Source: JBCBWG01 sp038523925 (GTDB lineage: Bacteria > Pseudomonadota > Alphaproteobacteria > Rhizobiales > Hyphomicrobiaceae). Taken from it: a stretch of 64,000 nucleotides of DNA. Shown piece by piece: positions 52,235 to 61,948 of the stretch. A program made the translations under genes and the position numbers. Position 1 is the stretch's first letter; every line of letters starts with the position of its first letter. Below the pieces are notes generated by a model. That model saw only the letters and a list, made by a program, of their open reading frames with translations, made no database searches and was not told where the DNA came from. The stretch is from the NCBI GenBank assembly GCA_038523925.1, contig JBCBIY010000008.1:62001-126000 (forward strand), written 5' to 3'.

Positions 52235-55200
52235 AGACCCGCGTCCGCCAATCATCTTGCGGCTGCACGGCCGGCGGCTTTGGACGCTGCACCGCGCGAC
52301 GTGCGCGTCTGCGTGGAGCCCGCGTGCGTGCCGGCTTCACGGTTTTACGCAGCGGCGTCGCAGTGATTGCGGACTGTGGGACCGGTTTGACGGCGGCTGT
52401 CACCAGCGGCGCCGTCGAGCCGACGAGTGCAAACGGCGCCCAGATCTGCGGATGCGCATTGAGCGCGTTGGCGTCATCGTCGATGAGCGTCGCCATCGCA
52501 CGGCGAAGCGCCTCATCGCGCGAGAGCCCTTGCTCCTTGGTGAGCCGCCCCACCGTATCGGTCACCAACCTCACCGCCGCCGCCGACTGCACCGGCCAGT
52601 GCGAGACCAATAACGACCGCGTGCCGGCGTAGAGAAACGCGCGCGCGAGACCGGATAGCGCCTCTGCGCCGGGCGCATCGCCAGCAGCCGTGTTGCATGC
52701 AGACAAGACCACCCAGTCGGCATCGAGATTGAGCCGTGCCACTTCCGATGCGGTGAGCAAGCCGTCGTCGCCCGGCTTGGCTTCGGCTGGCGGTGTGAGC
52801 ACGAGTGCGGGTTCGGTGAGGCCGCGCACCTCTCCGGTGACAAGGCCATGCGTCGCAAAGTGGAGGATGCGCGCCTCCGCGAGCCGCCCAGCGTCGTTTG
52901 CAGCCGTGATGCGGGCTTCCGTCGCCGCGCTCCCGAGCAGGACGTCGTCTGCGGCGGTGTTAAAAATCCGGGCGACGTCGCAGACCTCATCGGCCGTGTC
53001 AGCAAGCGGTGTCAGACGCCGCACGCTCTGTGCCTCAACGGCGCCGCCGCGGACGACCAACCCACCTGCATTCTTAACGCCCGGAAGCGCAGCCACGGAG
53101 AGGTTGGTCTCAGTCTCCGCTGGCTTGGCAGGCTTGCAGTCCTGGCGCTTGAAGGCACTGAAGTCATCACCCGTTGCGCCGGTCAGCAACGGGTTTGCAA
53201 CGGCCAGGTACGGTCGCGACGTCGTGCGCGGTTTCGCAGCAGCCGTCAGTGTCGTCAGGCTCGCAACCGACGGTAGGACGCTTACGGCATGCGACTTGGC
53301 GAGCCATGTAAGCTTGGCCAGCGGCACGTCAGCGCCAGCGGGTTTCGCGAGCAGCGTCTGCAGCGGCAGCTTCGCCAGAATGTGGTCGGGCACGACGATC
53401 AATCGCTTGTTGCCGATCACGTCAGCGAGCGGCGAGATGAGCGTCATGTAGAGCTTGTGCGCGCGCTCTCGCGGGAACGGCAGGACGCCGCCGTCATCCG
53501 GCATCGCGCCAATCAGATCGAGACATCGCAGCGGTCTGACGTCGCCAACCCACTCCGCGCTATCGAGTCCGCACCGCATGGCAGCGACGTTCTCGACCGT
53601 CTCGCGCACGGTGGTAGGCAACTTCCGCCAGACGTACGTGTCGCGCGTGACGGCGAATGCGTAGAGCGTATTGGCGCGCCGGGTGAATTGGATGAGCACA
53701 GCGTCCTGCGTGAGGCCTGCCTGCGCGTCGGCGACCGTGAGCGGTTGGGGTGTGCCAAGCTTCGCAAACTGCGGAAACCGGTCGCCAAGGTCCGCATCAA
53801 GACGCGCGAGATCAGCGACCGCCTGGTCACGCGCGCGCCGCAAACGCGCTTCGGCCGGCCGGTCGCGATCGGCATCAGGCCGCGTGACGGCTGCGATCAG
53901 GTCCGCGTTCGTTCGCTTCCAGACCTTCGCGAGGTCCTGGCGTTCGCGCACCAGCTTCGCGAGATCGGCGCTGCCGCTTGCGAGACGGGCCCCGATCTGG
54001 GCTACAGACAGCGCCGCTGCCGAAGCCGACACTCGTTGCGCGATCTCAAATGCTTCGCGGGCGAGCGCCTCGGCGCGCTGAGGTGCTGCTTGGCGCACGC
54101 GGTCGAGCACGTAGAGGGCGCCGGAAAACGCTGAATCGCCGCCATGCGCGAGCACCGGGCCTTCGGGATCAAGGCGCAACCGCCGAAGCCGTCCCTCCTC
54201 CGCCCGCATCGCGCGACGCGAATAGGCGAGCGCTGCGTCATACTCCTTGATCCCAAGCGACAGTCCAGCAAGCAGCCGCAGCGGCGGGATCAAGTCTTCA
54301 TGGTCGTCGCCAACCGCGGCTTCGATGACGCGGACAGCGCGCAACAGCACCGTGCGCGCGCCGCCATAGTTCTTCGCGCCAATTCGCACGTCGCCAATGT
54401 TTCCGAGGATGATGCCTGATCGGTAGTGATCCTTGCCGAACGTCTTTTCAGTGATCGCAAGGGCGCGCAGCATCAGCTCTTCGGCGCGCTTGAGGTTGCC
54501 GACGCGCTGCTCGGCGAGCGCGAGATTGTTCAGCACCTTGCTCACCTCCGGATGATCCTCCGGATAGGCCTGCGTCAGGCTCTTAAGCGCGGCATCATAG
54601 AGCTTGCGCGCGGCCGGCAGATCGCCGGTGCGCCGTTTGAAGCCCGCGTAGTTGTCGAGCAGCACGCCAATGCGCGGATCGGATGGCCGGAGGCGCTTGC
54701 GGTAGACGGCGAGCGCCTTCTGATACAGCGGCTCGGCCTCGCGGTAGCGGGCCTGCTGATCGAACACGACTGCGAGGTTCGCGCGGCCCAGCGCCGTCGT
54801 CAGGTGATCGTCGCCAAGCTTCGCCTCAAAAATCTCGACAGCCTGACGCTGGACCTTCTCCGCCTCACCCATGCGGCCCATCTCGCGGAAGACGTTGCCC
54901 ATGTTGTCGAGCACGATCCCGAGATTGACGTCGTCGTCGCCTTTGACCGCGCGAACGATTCTGACGACGCGGCCATAGGTGTCGATCGCCGGCTGAAACT
55001 TGCCCTGGACGCGCTGCACACCTGCGAGGTCCGTCAGCACGAGGCCAACGCGAAAATCGGGCTCCGTGATATGGCGCTCATAAAGCGCGACCGCGTCCCG
55101 GTACGCGGCCTCTGCGTCCTGCGGCCGACCCATGCGCCGCAGCACGCGGCCAAGCTGACGGCGAAAGTAGGCTTCGGCGATCTCGGACTTGGCTGAGCGC

Positions 55201-55724
55201 GGCCCCCGCGTGGCGCCCTTCAGGATGTGGCGGAACAGCTTCTCGGCGTCAGCGTAGCGACGTGCGGTCTGGTAGGCGCCTGCGAGCCGGTTGGCCGCGG
55301 CGCGATAAATTTCGCTGTCGATTGAGGCGGTCGCAGATACGCCGATCAGCTCGGCGAGATAGTAGTTTGCCGCGGTCCTCGCGTCGCCTTTGGCGTAGAG
55401 CAGATTGCCGACCTGGCGCGCGCTGAAGGCGGTAAAAGCGTTTTTGGCACCGAGCCCCTTGCGCGCAAGCTGATAGGTTTCGGTGGCGAGCGTCAGGGCC
55501 TCGTCGCGCTTGCCGGCCTTTTCGAGTTCGGCGCGCTTCTTCCAACGCGCGCGGAGCTCAGCGGTGAGCGCCTTGCGCGGCTCTGCGGCTTGGTCTGGCG
55601 CGAGCTTGCGCGCTGTCGGCTTTGGCGTTTCGGCTGCGTCTTGAGCGAGTGCCGCAGACGCACAAACGACGGCCGCTAGCCCGAGGCCCAACCCTGCCCA
55701 AACCGCGCGACCCGCACACCGCAT
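52224..55724 (-). CDS. Exported TPR-CHAT protein (caspase-like protease candidate)
   Basis: 1166 residues with a signal peptide (MRCAGRAVWAGLGLGLAAVVCASAALAQ at the split near 28). Residues from about 60 to 560 are tandem TPR repeats (AEKLFRHILKGA, LYERHI, AEKVQRQAVEIFEAKLG, AEPLYQKALAVYRKRL and so on). A CHAT domain fills the C-terminal part with the catalytic His in HFATHGLVTGE (H959) and Cys in VVLSACNTAAGD (C1010). A basic Arg/Pro-rich tail of about 50 residues follows. CHAT proteins are caspase-fold proteases; most partners are unknown. Export makes this one a periplasmic or surface protein. Confidence 0.9.
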   Translation of the reverse strand: MRCAGRAVWAGLGLGLAAVVCASAALAQDAAETPKPTARKLAPDQAAEPRKALTAELRARWKKRAELEKAGKRDEALTLATETYQLARKGLGAKNAFTAFSARQVGNLLYAKGDARTAANYYLAELIGVSATASIDSEIYRAAANRLAGAYQTARRYADAEKLFRHILKGATRGPRSAKSEIAEAYFRRQLGRVLRRMGRPQDAEAAYRDAVALYERHITEPDFRVGLVLTDLAGVQRVQGKFQPAIDTYGRVVRIVRAVKGDDDVNLGIVLDNMGNVFREMGRMGEAEKVQRQAVEIFEAKLGDDHLTTALGRANLAVVFDQQARYREAEPLYQKALAVYRKRLRPSDPRIGVLLDNYAGFKRRTGDLPAARKLYDAALKSLTQAYPEDHPEVSKVLNNLALAEQRVGNLKRAEELMLRALAITEKTFGKDHYRSGIILGNIGDVRIGAKNYGGARTVLLRAVRVIEAAVGDDHEDLIPPLRLLAGLSLGIKEYDAALAYSRRAMRAEEGRLRRLRLDPEGPVLAHGGDSAFSGALYVLDRVRQAAPQRAEALAREAFEIAQRVSASAAALSVAQIGARLASGSADLAKLVRERQDLAKVWKRTNADLIAAVTRPDADRDRPAEARLRRARDQAVADLARLDADLGDRFPQFAKLGTPQPLTVADAQAGLTQDAVLIQFTRRANTLYAFAVTRDTYVWRKLPTTVRETVENVAAMRCGLDSAEWVGDVRPLRCLDLIGAMPDDGGVLPFPRERAHKLYMTLISPLADVIGNKRLIVVPDHILAKLPLQTLLAKPAGADVPLAKLTWLAKSHAVSVLPSVASLTTLTAAAKPRTTSRPYLAVANPLLTGATGDDFSAFKRQDCKPAKPAETETNLSVAALPGVKNAGGLVVRGGAVEAQSVRRLTPLADTADEVCDVARIFNTAADDVLLGSAATEARITAANDAGRLAEARILHFATHGLVTGEVRGLTEPALVLTPPAEAKPGDDGLLTASEVARLNLDADWVVLSACNTAAGDAPGAEALSGLARAFLYAGTRSLLVSHWPVQSAAAVRLVTDTVGRLTKEQGLSRDEALRRAMATLIDDDANALNAHPQIWAPFALVGSTAPLVTAAVKPVPQSAITATPLRKTVKPARTRAPRRRARRAVQRPKPPAVQPQDDWRTRVFSR

Positions 55725-55857
55725 GTCCGCCCCCACATCGCCATCGCCCCGAAAGCGTGAACGCAAACCTACCGGCAGCGCGACTTGAATGCGAGTGGGT
55801 TCAAGGCCGTGGCGCGTGCGGTGTGATCGAACTGGCGCGCTCAGCGACAGGCGCCCA

Positions 55858-57489
55858 CTAGCGCGCGTCAACCCATGCGCCGGCGGCGGGGACGCCGTCG
55901 CTGTAGAGCTTGAAGTTGATGCTATCGAGCAACGCTTCAAAGCTGGCATCGACGATGTTGGGGGACACGCCGACCGTAAACCAGCGCCTGCCCGTCGCGG
56001 TGTCCCGGCTTTCGACGAGGACGCGCGTCACGGCCTCGGTGCCGCCGGTCAGGATGCGCACGCGGTAGTCAACAAGTTCGACGGTCCTGATTGCGTCCTG
56101 ATACGGGCCGAGGTCCTTCCGCAGCGCCTGATCGAGCGCGTTCACCGGCCCGTTTCCGTCAGCGATCGACCACGCGCAATCTTCCACGCCGGGGATCGCG
56201 ATCTTCACGGAGGCTTCGGAGATCGTGACGAGTTCGCCGCGGGCGTTGTGGCGCTTCTCGACCATGACGCGGAAGGAATCGACGCGGAAGTATTGCGGCA
56301 CGTCGCCGAGGGTGCGGCGCGCGAGCAGTTCGAACGAGGCGTCGGCGCCTTCAAACGCATATCCCTGCGCCTCGCGACGCTTGACTTCGTCGAGCAGCCG
56401 GCCAACCCGCGGATCGGACTTTTCGACTGCGATGCCGACGCGCTCGAGTTCCGACATGATGTTGGAACGGCCGGCCTGATCGGAGACGAGCACGCGGCGC
56501 TCGTTGCCGACGCTTTCGGGTTTGATGTGCTCGTACGTCTCCGGCGCCTTGAGGATGGCCGATGCGTGAATGCCAGCCTTTGTCGCGAACGCACTTGTGC
56601 CAACGTACGGCGCCTGCCGGTTGGGCGAACGGTTGAGGAGATCATCGAGCACGCGGCTCACATGCGTGAGACGAAGCAGACGCGCCGGCGTGACCTGCGT
56701 CTCAAAGCGCTCTGTGAGATCGGTCTTTAACAGCAGCGTCGGGATCAGCGAGGTCAGGTTCGCATTGCCGCATCGCTCGCCAAGGCCATTCAACGTGCCC
56801 TGCACCTGGCGGCACCCGGCGCGAATGGCCGCGAGCGAGTTGGCAACGGCGTTCTCGGTGTCGTTGTGCGCGTGAATGCCAAGGTGGCTGCCCGGCACGT
56901 GGTGCGTCACGTCAGCGACGATTTCGGCGATCTCGTCCGGTAACGTCCCGCCATTGGTGTCGCACAGCACGACCCAGCGCGCACCTGCCCCGTGCGCTGT
57001 CTTCGCGACGGCAAGTGCGTAGTCGCGGTTGGCCTTGTAGCCATCAAAAAAATGCTCGCAGTCGATCATCGCCTCGCGGCCGGCTGCAACCATCGCCTCA
57101 ACGGATTGCGCAATGCCTTCGAGGTGCTCTTCGTTCGTCGACTGCAGCGCGACGCGGACGTGATAGTCCCAGGCCTTCGCGACGAGGCAGCAGGCGTCGG
57201 CGTCAGCCTGCACGACGTCCTGCAGGCCCGGATCGTTCGCAGCCGACCGGCCGGCCCGCTTGGTCATCCCAAACGCGACGAACCGGCTGTTGGCAAGCTT
57301 CGGCCGGCTCGCAAAGAACTGCGTGTCGGTCGGGTTCGCGCCGGGATAACCGCCTTCGATGTAATCGAGGCCAAGCTCGTCGAGCAGCTCGGCAACGCGC
57401 ACTTTGTCGTCGGCCGAAAAGTCGACGCCGGTCGTCTGCGCGCCGTCGCGCAGCGTCGTGTCAAAGAGGTAGAGACGTTCGCGGCTCAT
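55858..57489 (-). CDS. cimA: (R)-Citramalate synthase
   Basis: A 543-residue DRE-TIM enzyme that joins pyruvate and acetyl-CoA to citramalate, opening a threonine-independent route to isoleucine. The opening LFDTTLRDGAQTTGVDFS carries the DRE-type motif. GSHLGIHAHNDTENAVANSL gives the metal-binding His residues, and GTLNGLGERCGNANLTSLIP the metal-binding Asn region. The C-terminal LeuA allosteric domain is complete (VKIAIPGVEDCAWSIADGNGPVNALDQALR). Its first codon overlaps the cysS stop (ATGA), so the two are coupled. Confidence 0.92.
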   Translation of the reverse strand: MSRERLYLFDTTLRDGAQTTGVDFSADDKVRVAELLDELGLDYIEGGYPGANPTDTQFFASRPKLANSRFVAFGMTKRAGRSAANDPGLQDVVQADADACCLVAKAWDYHVRVALQSTNEEHLEGIAQSVEAMVAAGREAMIDCEHFFDGYKANRDYALAVAKTAHGAGARWVVLCDTNGGTLPDEIAEIVADVTHHVPGSHLGIHAHNDTENAVANSLAAIRAGCRQVQGTLNGLGERCGNANLTSLIPTLLLKTDLTERFETQVTPARLLRLTHVSRVLDDLLNRSPNRQAPYVGTSAFATKAGIHASAILKAPETYEHIKPESVGNERRVLVSDQAGRSNIMSELERVGIAVEKSDPRVGRLLDEVKRREAQGYAFEGADASFELLARRTLGDVPQYFRVDSFRVMVEKRHNARGELVTISEASVKIAIPGVEDCAWSIADGNGPVNALDQALRKDLGPYQDAIRTVELVDYRVRILTGGTEAVTRVLVESRDTATGRRWFTVGVSPNIVDASFEALLDSINFKLYSDGVPAAGAWVDAR

Positions 57490-58892
57490 TCAGCCCGCTC
57501 CCAGGTCGTCATCGGCGCGCCCGTCTCAGGGTTCTTGCCGTCCTTCAACTGCACGCCGAGCGCGAGCAGCTCGTCACGGATACGGTCGCTTGTCGCGAAA
57601 TCTCTTTGCGCGCGGGCTTGGAGGCGTTCAGCGATCTTCGCCTCGACCATGTCGGCATCCACATCGGCCGCCGCCGCATCACCGCGATAGTCGGCGCGGG
57701 TTTCCGTTTCCCTAAGCCCCATGAACCGCAACGTAGCTGCAAGCGCTTCGGCCTTCTCGGCGCTGCCGCGGCGCGCGGACTTGGCGAGGCCGTGCAGGAT
57801 CGAGAGCGCGCGGGGCGTGTTGAGGTCATCGGCAAGCGCCGCGATGACCTCCTCGTAGGGCGCGCCGTCGTTCGAGACGTTAGCTGTGAGATCGGCAAAC
57901 TCCATCAGCGTCGCGCGCGCCTGATTGAGGCGCTCGACCGTCCAGTCGATCGGCTGGCGGTAGTGCACGCCGAGCATTGCAAGTTGCAGAACCTTACCGT
58001 TCCACGTGCGCCCACCGAACATGTCGGAGGCGACCATATCGTGGATCGTGATGAAGTTTCCCGCTGACTTCGACATCGTCGCGCCCTCGACGCGCAGGAA
58101 GCCGTTGTGCAGCCAGATCGACGCCATTTCCGGCGTGCCGTGCGCGGCACACGACTGGGCAAGCTCGTTCTCGTGATGGGGAAAGACCAGGTCGATGCCG
58201 CCGGCATGAATGTCAAAGACATCACCTAGGTGTTTGCCCGCCATCGCCGAGCACTCGATGTGCCATCCAGGCCGGCCGGGCGCCTTGATCCCCGCCGGAG
58301 ATGGCCAGCTCGGCTCGCCGTCTTTGGAAGGCTTCCAGAGCACGAAATCCATCGGATCGCGCTTGTAAGGTGCGACATCGACACGGGCGCCAGCTTCCAT
58401 TTCGTCCGTCGATCGGTTCGATAACCGGCCGTAGGTCTCAAGCGTCGCGACCTGGAAAAGCACGTGGTCTTCGGCGACGTAAGCGTGCTCGCGCGCGACC
58501 AGCGTCTCGATCATCGTGCGCATCTCATCGATGTGTGCGGTCGCGCGCGGTTCGATCGTCGGCGGCAGGACGCCGAGATGAGATAGGTCGTCGTGCAGCC
58601 GCTCAATGGTGCGTTGCGTCAGGTCGCCGATCGCGACGCCCTCGTCCGCCGCCCGCGCGTTGATCTTGTCGTCCACGTCCGTGATGTTGCGCGCGTACGT
58701 CACAGCATCCTCGCCGTAGACGTGGCGAAGCAGCCGGAACAACAGGTCGTAGACGATGATTGGCCGCGCGTTGCCGATGTGGGCGCGGTCATAGACGGTC
58801 GGCCCGCACGCATACATGCGCACGTTCGCTGGATCGATCGGTTCGAGCCGGTCCTTCTGCCGCGTCAGCGTGTTGTAGAGCTGGACGTCCAT
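57486..58892 (-). CDS. cysS: Cysteinyl-tRNA synthetase
   Basis: A 468-residue class I synthetase. The first zinc Cys is C29 in MYACGPTVYD. The HIGH motif is AHIGN (38-41). GWHIECSAMA and DLVFPHHENELAQ hold the remaining Zn ligands, and the KMSKS loop is ATMSKSAGNF. The length is that of the family. The ATG at 58892 is the better start; a farther in-frame start adds 12 residues. The reading overlaps cimA by 4 bp downstream. Confidence 0.96.
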   Translation of the reverse strand: MDVQLYNTLTRQKDRLEPIDPANVRMYACGPTVYDRAHIGNARPIIVYDLLFRLLRHVYGEDAVTYARNITDVDDKINARAADEGVAIGDLTQRTIERLHDDLSHLGVLPPTIEPRATAHIDEMRTMIETLVAREHAYVAEDHVLFQVATLETYGRLSNRSTDEMEAGARVDVAPYKRDPMDFVLWKPSKDGEPSWPSPAGIKAPGRPGWHIECSAMAGKHLGDVFDIHAGGIDLVFPHHENELAQSCAAHGTPEMASIWLHNGFLRVEGATMSKSAGNFITIHDMVASDMFGGRTWNGKVLQLAMLGVHYRQPIDWTVERLNQARATLMEFADLTANVSNDGAPYEEVIAALADDLNTPRALSILHGLAKSARRGSAEKAEALAATLRFMGLRETETRADYRGDAAAADVDADMVEAKIAERLQARAQRDFATSDRIRDELLALGVQLKDGKNPETGAPMTTWERAE

Positions 58893-59089
58893 GAGCACGG
58901 TCCTCTGCCGGCGCCGGACGTCTCTCAAATGATCAGGTGATGTGATCAGGCAAAGAGCCGTGCCACGCGCGGACTTGGTTTGTCAGAGCGTAATTCGAAT
59001 GCCGGCGGGCGCCGACGATGGGCGGCAACAGATCATGCGCGGGTTATCGGCGGGGGCTCGCGCGCCGTCAAGCAGGCCGCAACCCACCA

Positions 59090-59869
59090 TTAAGCAAACC
59101 GAACGGAGACGCGGCCGAAGCGCCCGAAGTCTGCCTCAGCCGTCTGTCCGGGCTCAAGGTGGACGAGACCGGTCATGGTGCCGGTCGAGACGAGCATGCC
59201 GGCATCAAGCGTGCGGCCGCGGCTTTTCAAGTGATTGGCGATCCAGACAAGGGCTTCCCGCGGATCGCCGAGGACGTCGGCGCCGCGGCCCGAGGCGACC
59301 TCGGCTCCGTCGACCGACAGCGCAACGGCTGCGTCGCGCAGGTCAGGCGCGCCATCCACGGCCGTGGCGGCGCCGACAACGATCCCGGCGCTCATCGCAC
59401 CATCGGCAACGCGCGAGGGAAAGTGGCCCCCGAGTGCGGTCTCAAACACCGGGCTGATGAGTTCGATTGCCGGCACGACCGCCTCGACGACGCTTGCGAC
59501 GGCCTCAAGCGTGTACGGCCCATCACCGACCGCCAGCGACCGGCCGATCCGAAACGCAAATTCGCATTCAATCGCGTGATGCGAAAACTCGGCCGCCGCA
59601 AGCTCCGCGGGCGCAGGAAACATCGACTGTTCATAGAGGGGCCCGGCAATCGGTTCGCTGACGCCGAGCTTGTCCTGAATGACGCCAGACGTCGCGCCGA
59701 CCTTCCAGCCGGCGGGCCGCTGACCCGTCAGGCGGATCATCCGGTCCTGTATCTCGTATGCCTCGGCAATACCGGCAGGTTGCAGCGTTGCATCCAACTC
59801 GTCCGTCGTCGCACGCGCCAGCCGAAGCCGGTTCAGCTCCTCGGCTGCCTGATCAAGCGGCGTTGCCAT
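59090..59869 (-). CDS. 2-keto-4-pentenoate hydratase / fumarylacetoacetate-hydrolase-like protein
   Basis: A 259-residue protein of the hydratase group (2-oxopent-4-enoate hydratase and 2-oxo-3-hexenedioate decarboxylase). Recognisable are AYEIQDRMIRLTGQRPAGWKVG near the N-terminus, HHAIECEFAFRIG with the conserved acidic metal ligands, VEAVVPAIELISP, and STGTMTGLVHLEPGQTAEADF at the end. GGAG about 8 nt before the ATG at 59869 supports the start. Such enzymes act late in meta-cleavage of aromatics, but no other pathway gene is adjacent, so the role is open. Confidence 0.85.
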   Translation of the reverse strand: MATPLDQAAEELNRLRLARATTDELDATLQPAGIAEAYEIQDRMIRLTGQRPAGWKVGATSGVIQDKLGVSEPIAGPLYEQSMFPAPAELAAAEFSHHAIECEFAFRIGRSLAVGDGPYTLEAVASVVEAVVPAIELISPVFETALGGHFPSRVADGAMSAGIVVGAATAVDGAPDLRDAAVALSVDGAEVASGRGADVLGDPREALVWIANHLKSRGRTLDAGMLVSTGTMTGLVHLEPGQTAEADFGRFGRVSVRFA

Positions 59870-60017
59870 GTTCTGTTCTCCGCATTGTCCGTTGTCTGCC
59901 TGATGCGCCCAGCAAGACATACACAGCGCCGCAATTCGGCTCCATTGACCTCATAGCGAACCCTTTCTATGCCGGATTCAACCTGCGGGCTCACGAATTC
60001 TGGGGGCCGCCCGAAGG

Positions 60018-61058
60018 ATGCCGCCCGACGCAATGTCGACCAACCGCCAAAGACCTGAACCGACGCCGCGCGTGACACGGACACTGCTGGGTGCCGGCTG
60101 TCTGGTGGCTGCCGCGTTTACGGTGGTACCCGCCGTCGCGCAGGACTGGCGCTGGCCGTGGGAGACAGAGACGCGACGGGAGCAGCGCCGTGAACGCCCG
60201 GTCCAGCCGAGACAGCAGCAACGGGTTCCCCAAGCGGAAAACTTCGGCGGCGGTTCACGCGCGAACGTCTGCCTGCAACTCGAGCGTCGGCTTGCCAATG
60301 TTGCCAACCGCGGACGCACGGGCAGTGACCGCCGCGGCGCACTTCGCAACCAGTTGAGCCGCGCCCGCCGCGATTCGCGCCTGCTCGAAGGCCGGCTTGA
60401 ATCCAACGACTGCTGGGATGAGTTTTTCTTCCAGCGGACGCTGCGCAACACACGCGCATGCGTCTCGACGTACCGCCGGCTGCAGCGCGCCCGGCAGGCA
60501 GCGAAAGATGCGTCAGCCGAACTGCAGCAGTATTCCGGATCAAACCGGCAGCAGATGCAGGACGACATCGTCCGCGAACTCGCGCGCAACCGCTGTGGCC
60601 GGGCCTACGAGCAACAGGCGCGGCGGATGAACAGCAACCCGTTTGCCTCGTTCTTCGAAGACGGCGACAGCAGCGGGCTTGCGGGCCGCTCAAACACCTA
60701 TCGCGGGCTTCCCTTCGCGACCTATCGGACGCTCTGCGTGCGGCTGTGCGATGGGTATTATTTCCCCGTCAGCTTCTCGACGCTGCCGAACTACTTCGAG
60801 CGCGACGCCCAGGCCTGCCAATCGCAATGCGCGGCACCAACCGGGCTCTACTACCACCAGAACCCAGGCAGCTCGATCGACCAGATGGTGTCGGCGCAGG
60901 ACAACTCGACGTACACGCAGCTCAACACCGCGTTCCTTTACCGGAAGCAGTACGTGAAGGGCTGCTCGTGTAAGACCGCCGAGTACATTCCGGACGGGGT
61001 CCAGGCGAATCAGCAGACCGAAACGACCCAGCGCCGTCGGTTTTCCCCAGTCCGCTGA
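60018..61058 (+). CDS. DUF2865-family exported protein
   Basis: A 346-residue protein typical of Hyphomicrobiales. A signal-like stretch (LLGAGCLVAAAFTVVPAVAQ) is followed by an Arg-rich linker, a helical region (ACVSTYRRLQRARQAAKD) and the DUF2865 core with YRTLCVRLCDGYYFPVSFSTL, CQSQC and YLYRKQYV-like FLYRKQYVKGCSC. The many Cys residues may form disulfides outside the cytoplasm. The start could be 60018 or the next ATG at 60033; neither has a strong ribosome binding site. Function unknown. Confidence 0.85.
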   Translation: MPPDAMSTNRQRPEPTPRVTRTLLGAGCLVAAAFTVVPAVAQDWRWPWETETRREQRRERPVQPRQQQRVPQAENFGGGSRANVCLQLERRLANVANRGRTGSDRRGALRNQLSRARRDSRLLEGRLESNDCWDEFFFQRTLRNTRACVSTYRRLQRARQAAKDASAELQQYSGSNRQQMQDDIVRELARNRCGRAYEQQARRMNSNPFASFFEDGDSSGLAGRSNTYRGLPFATYRTLCVRLCDGYYFPVSFSTLPNYFERDAQACQSQCAAPTGLYYHQNPGSSIDQMVSAQDNSTYTQLNTAFLYRKQYVKGCSCKTAEYIPDGVQANQQTETTQRRRFSPVR

Positions 61059-61342
61059 CACGCGCGGCAGAGTTATGCACACCTGCGCGACGATTTGTTC
61101 AAGTCCACTGAACAATAGACAACCACGCGACTCACGCGTGTGACCTCCGCAAAATAGGGGCTGAACCGACGGTCGGTGCGCTTCGTTCAATGTGCGCGGG
61201 CTGATGTCACCGAAATGCAATAGGCATCGGTCATAGGCTTATCCACAGTGCTTCGCGTGGGGATGAGTTGAAGGCCGGCGCGGCACGAGAACTGGCGAAT
61301 GGGTCAGCACTCGATTGCAGCGCCGCCAGCAGGAGGTGCGCC
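61059..61342. promoter_or_regulatory. Intergenic region with DnaA-box-like sites and three inverted repeats
   Basis: Two DnaA-type sequences lie in the same orientation: TTATGCACA (61073-61081) and the perfect box TTATCCACA (61239-61247). Perfect inverted repeats are TTGTTCA-N7-TGAACAA (61095-61115), CACGCG-N5-CGCGTG (61124-61140) and ACCGAC-N1-GTCGGT (61165-61177). Such a density suggests a regulatory region, possibly of the adjacent acetyltransferase. The start codon of that gene at 61343 is preceded by AGGAGG. Confidence 0.5.
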
Positions 61343-61915
61343 TTGACTGAGCTCAGTCCGCCGCCGCGTGGCGACACGATCGATGCTCAAGCGGCCATTG
61401 AACCGCTGTCGATCGATGACCTGTCGGACGTGCGCGCAACGCACCACGCAGCCATCGCCTCGTCATCAGGACCATTCCTCACCGACCATGAACTTGCCGC
61501 GTACCGCGCAACGATCAATTCATCGGCCTATGCGGATGCGCTCGCAACTGCGATTTATGAACAGCGGCTCTACGGCGCGAAAGCCGACGGATTCATAATC
61601 GGGACTTGCGGCTGGCGCCATGCCGCACACGTGGCCGCGACCGCGCAGCTCGGCTGGCTGTTCGTCCACCCGGTATTCTCGGACGCGGGCTTCGGGCGGC
61701 GGCTCCTCTCCGACACTGAGCTGAAGGCCATCCAGGCCGGGTGTCATCGCATGAGCGCGCAGGTGCCGCTTGCAGCGCTGCGCTTCTTCGAGCGTCTCGG
61801 CTACGTGGTCAGCTCGCAGGGCACGCAACCCGTCGACGGCGGCCTTAGTATCCCCGTTGCGCATGTCCGCAAGTCGCTAGTGCACGCGGGCGCGAAGAAC
61901 CTCACCCGGCATTAG
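61343..61915 (+). CDS. GNAT-family acetyltransferase
   Basis: A 190-residue acetyltransferase-fold protein starting at a TTG (61343) with AGGAGG 7 nt upstream; longer in-frame readings from TTG 61268 have no such site. The core has ADGFIIGTCGWRHA, then AQLGWLFVHPVFSDAGFGRRLLSDTE as motif A and ALRFFERLGYVVS as motif B. The acetyl-CoA loop (DAGFGRRLL) lacks one usual Gly/Arg of QxxGxG/A, so activity is likely but not certain. Target unknown. Confidence 0.8.
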   Translation: MTELSPPPRGDTIDAQAAIEPLSIDDLSDVRATHHAAIASSSGPFLTDHELAAYRATINSSAYADALATAIYEQRLYGAKADGFIIGTCGWRHAAHVAATAQLGWLFVHPVFSDAGFGRRLLSDTELKAIQAGCHRMSAQVPLAALRFFERLGYVVSSQGTQPVDGGLSIPVAHVRKSLVHAGAKNLTRH

Positions 61916-61948
61916 CGGCCGGCGAGCAAGGCTCCCGCCTCGCGGCTG

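Noticed and set aside
52224..55724. CRISPR-linked caspase (Craspase-like TPR-CHAT)
   Set aside because: No CRISPR array, Cas7-11-type effector or other cas gene lies in the window, and the protein has an export signal.
61059..61342. Chromosomal replication origin
   Set aside because: Only one perfect and one near DnaA box, no AT-rich unwinding element and none of the usual origin neighbours.
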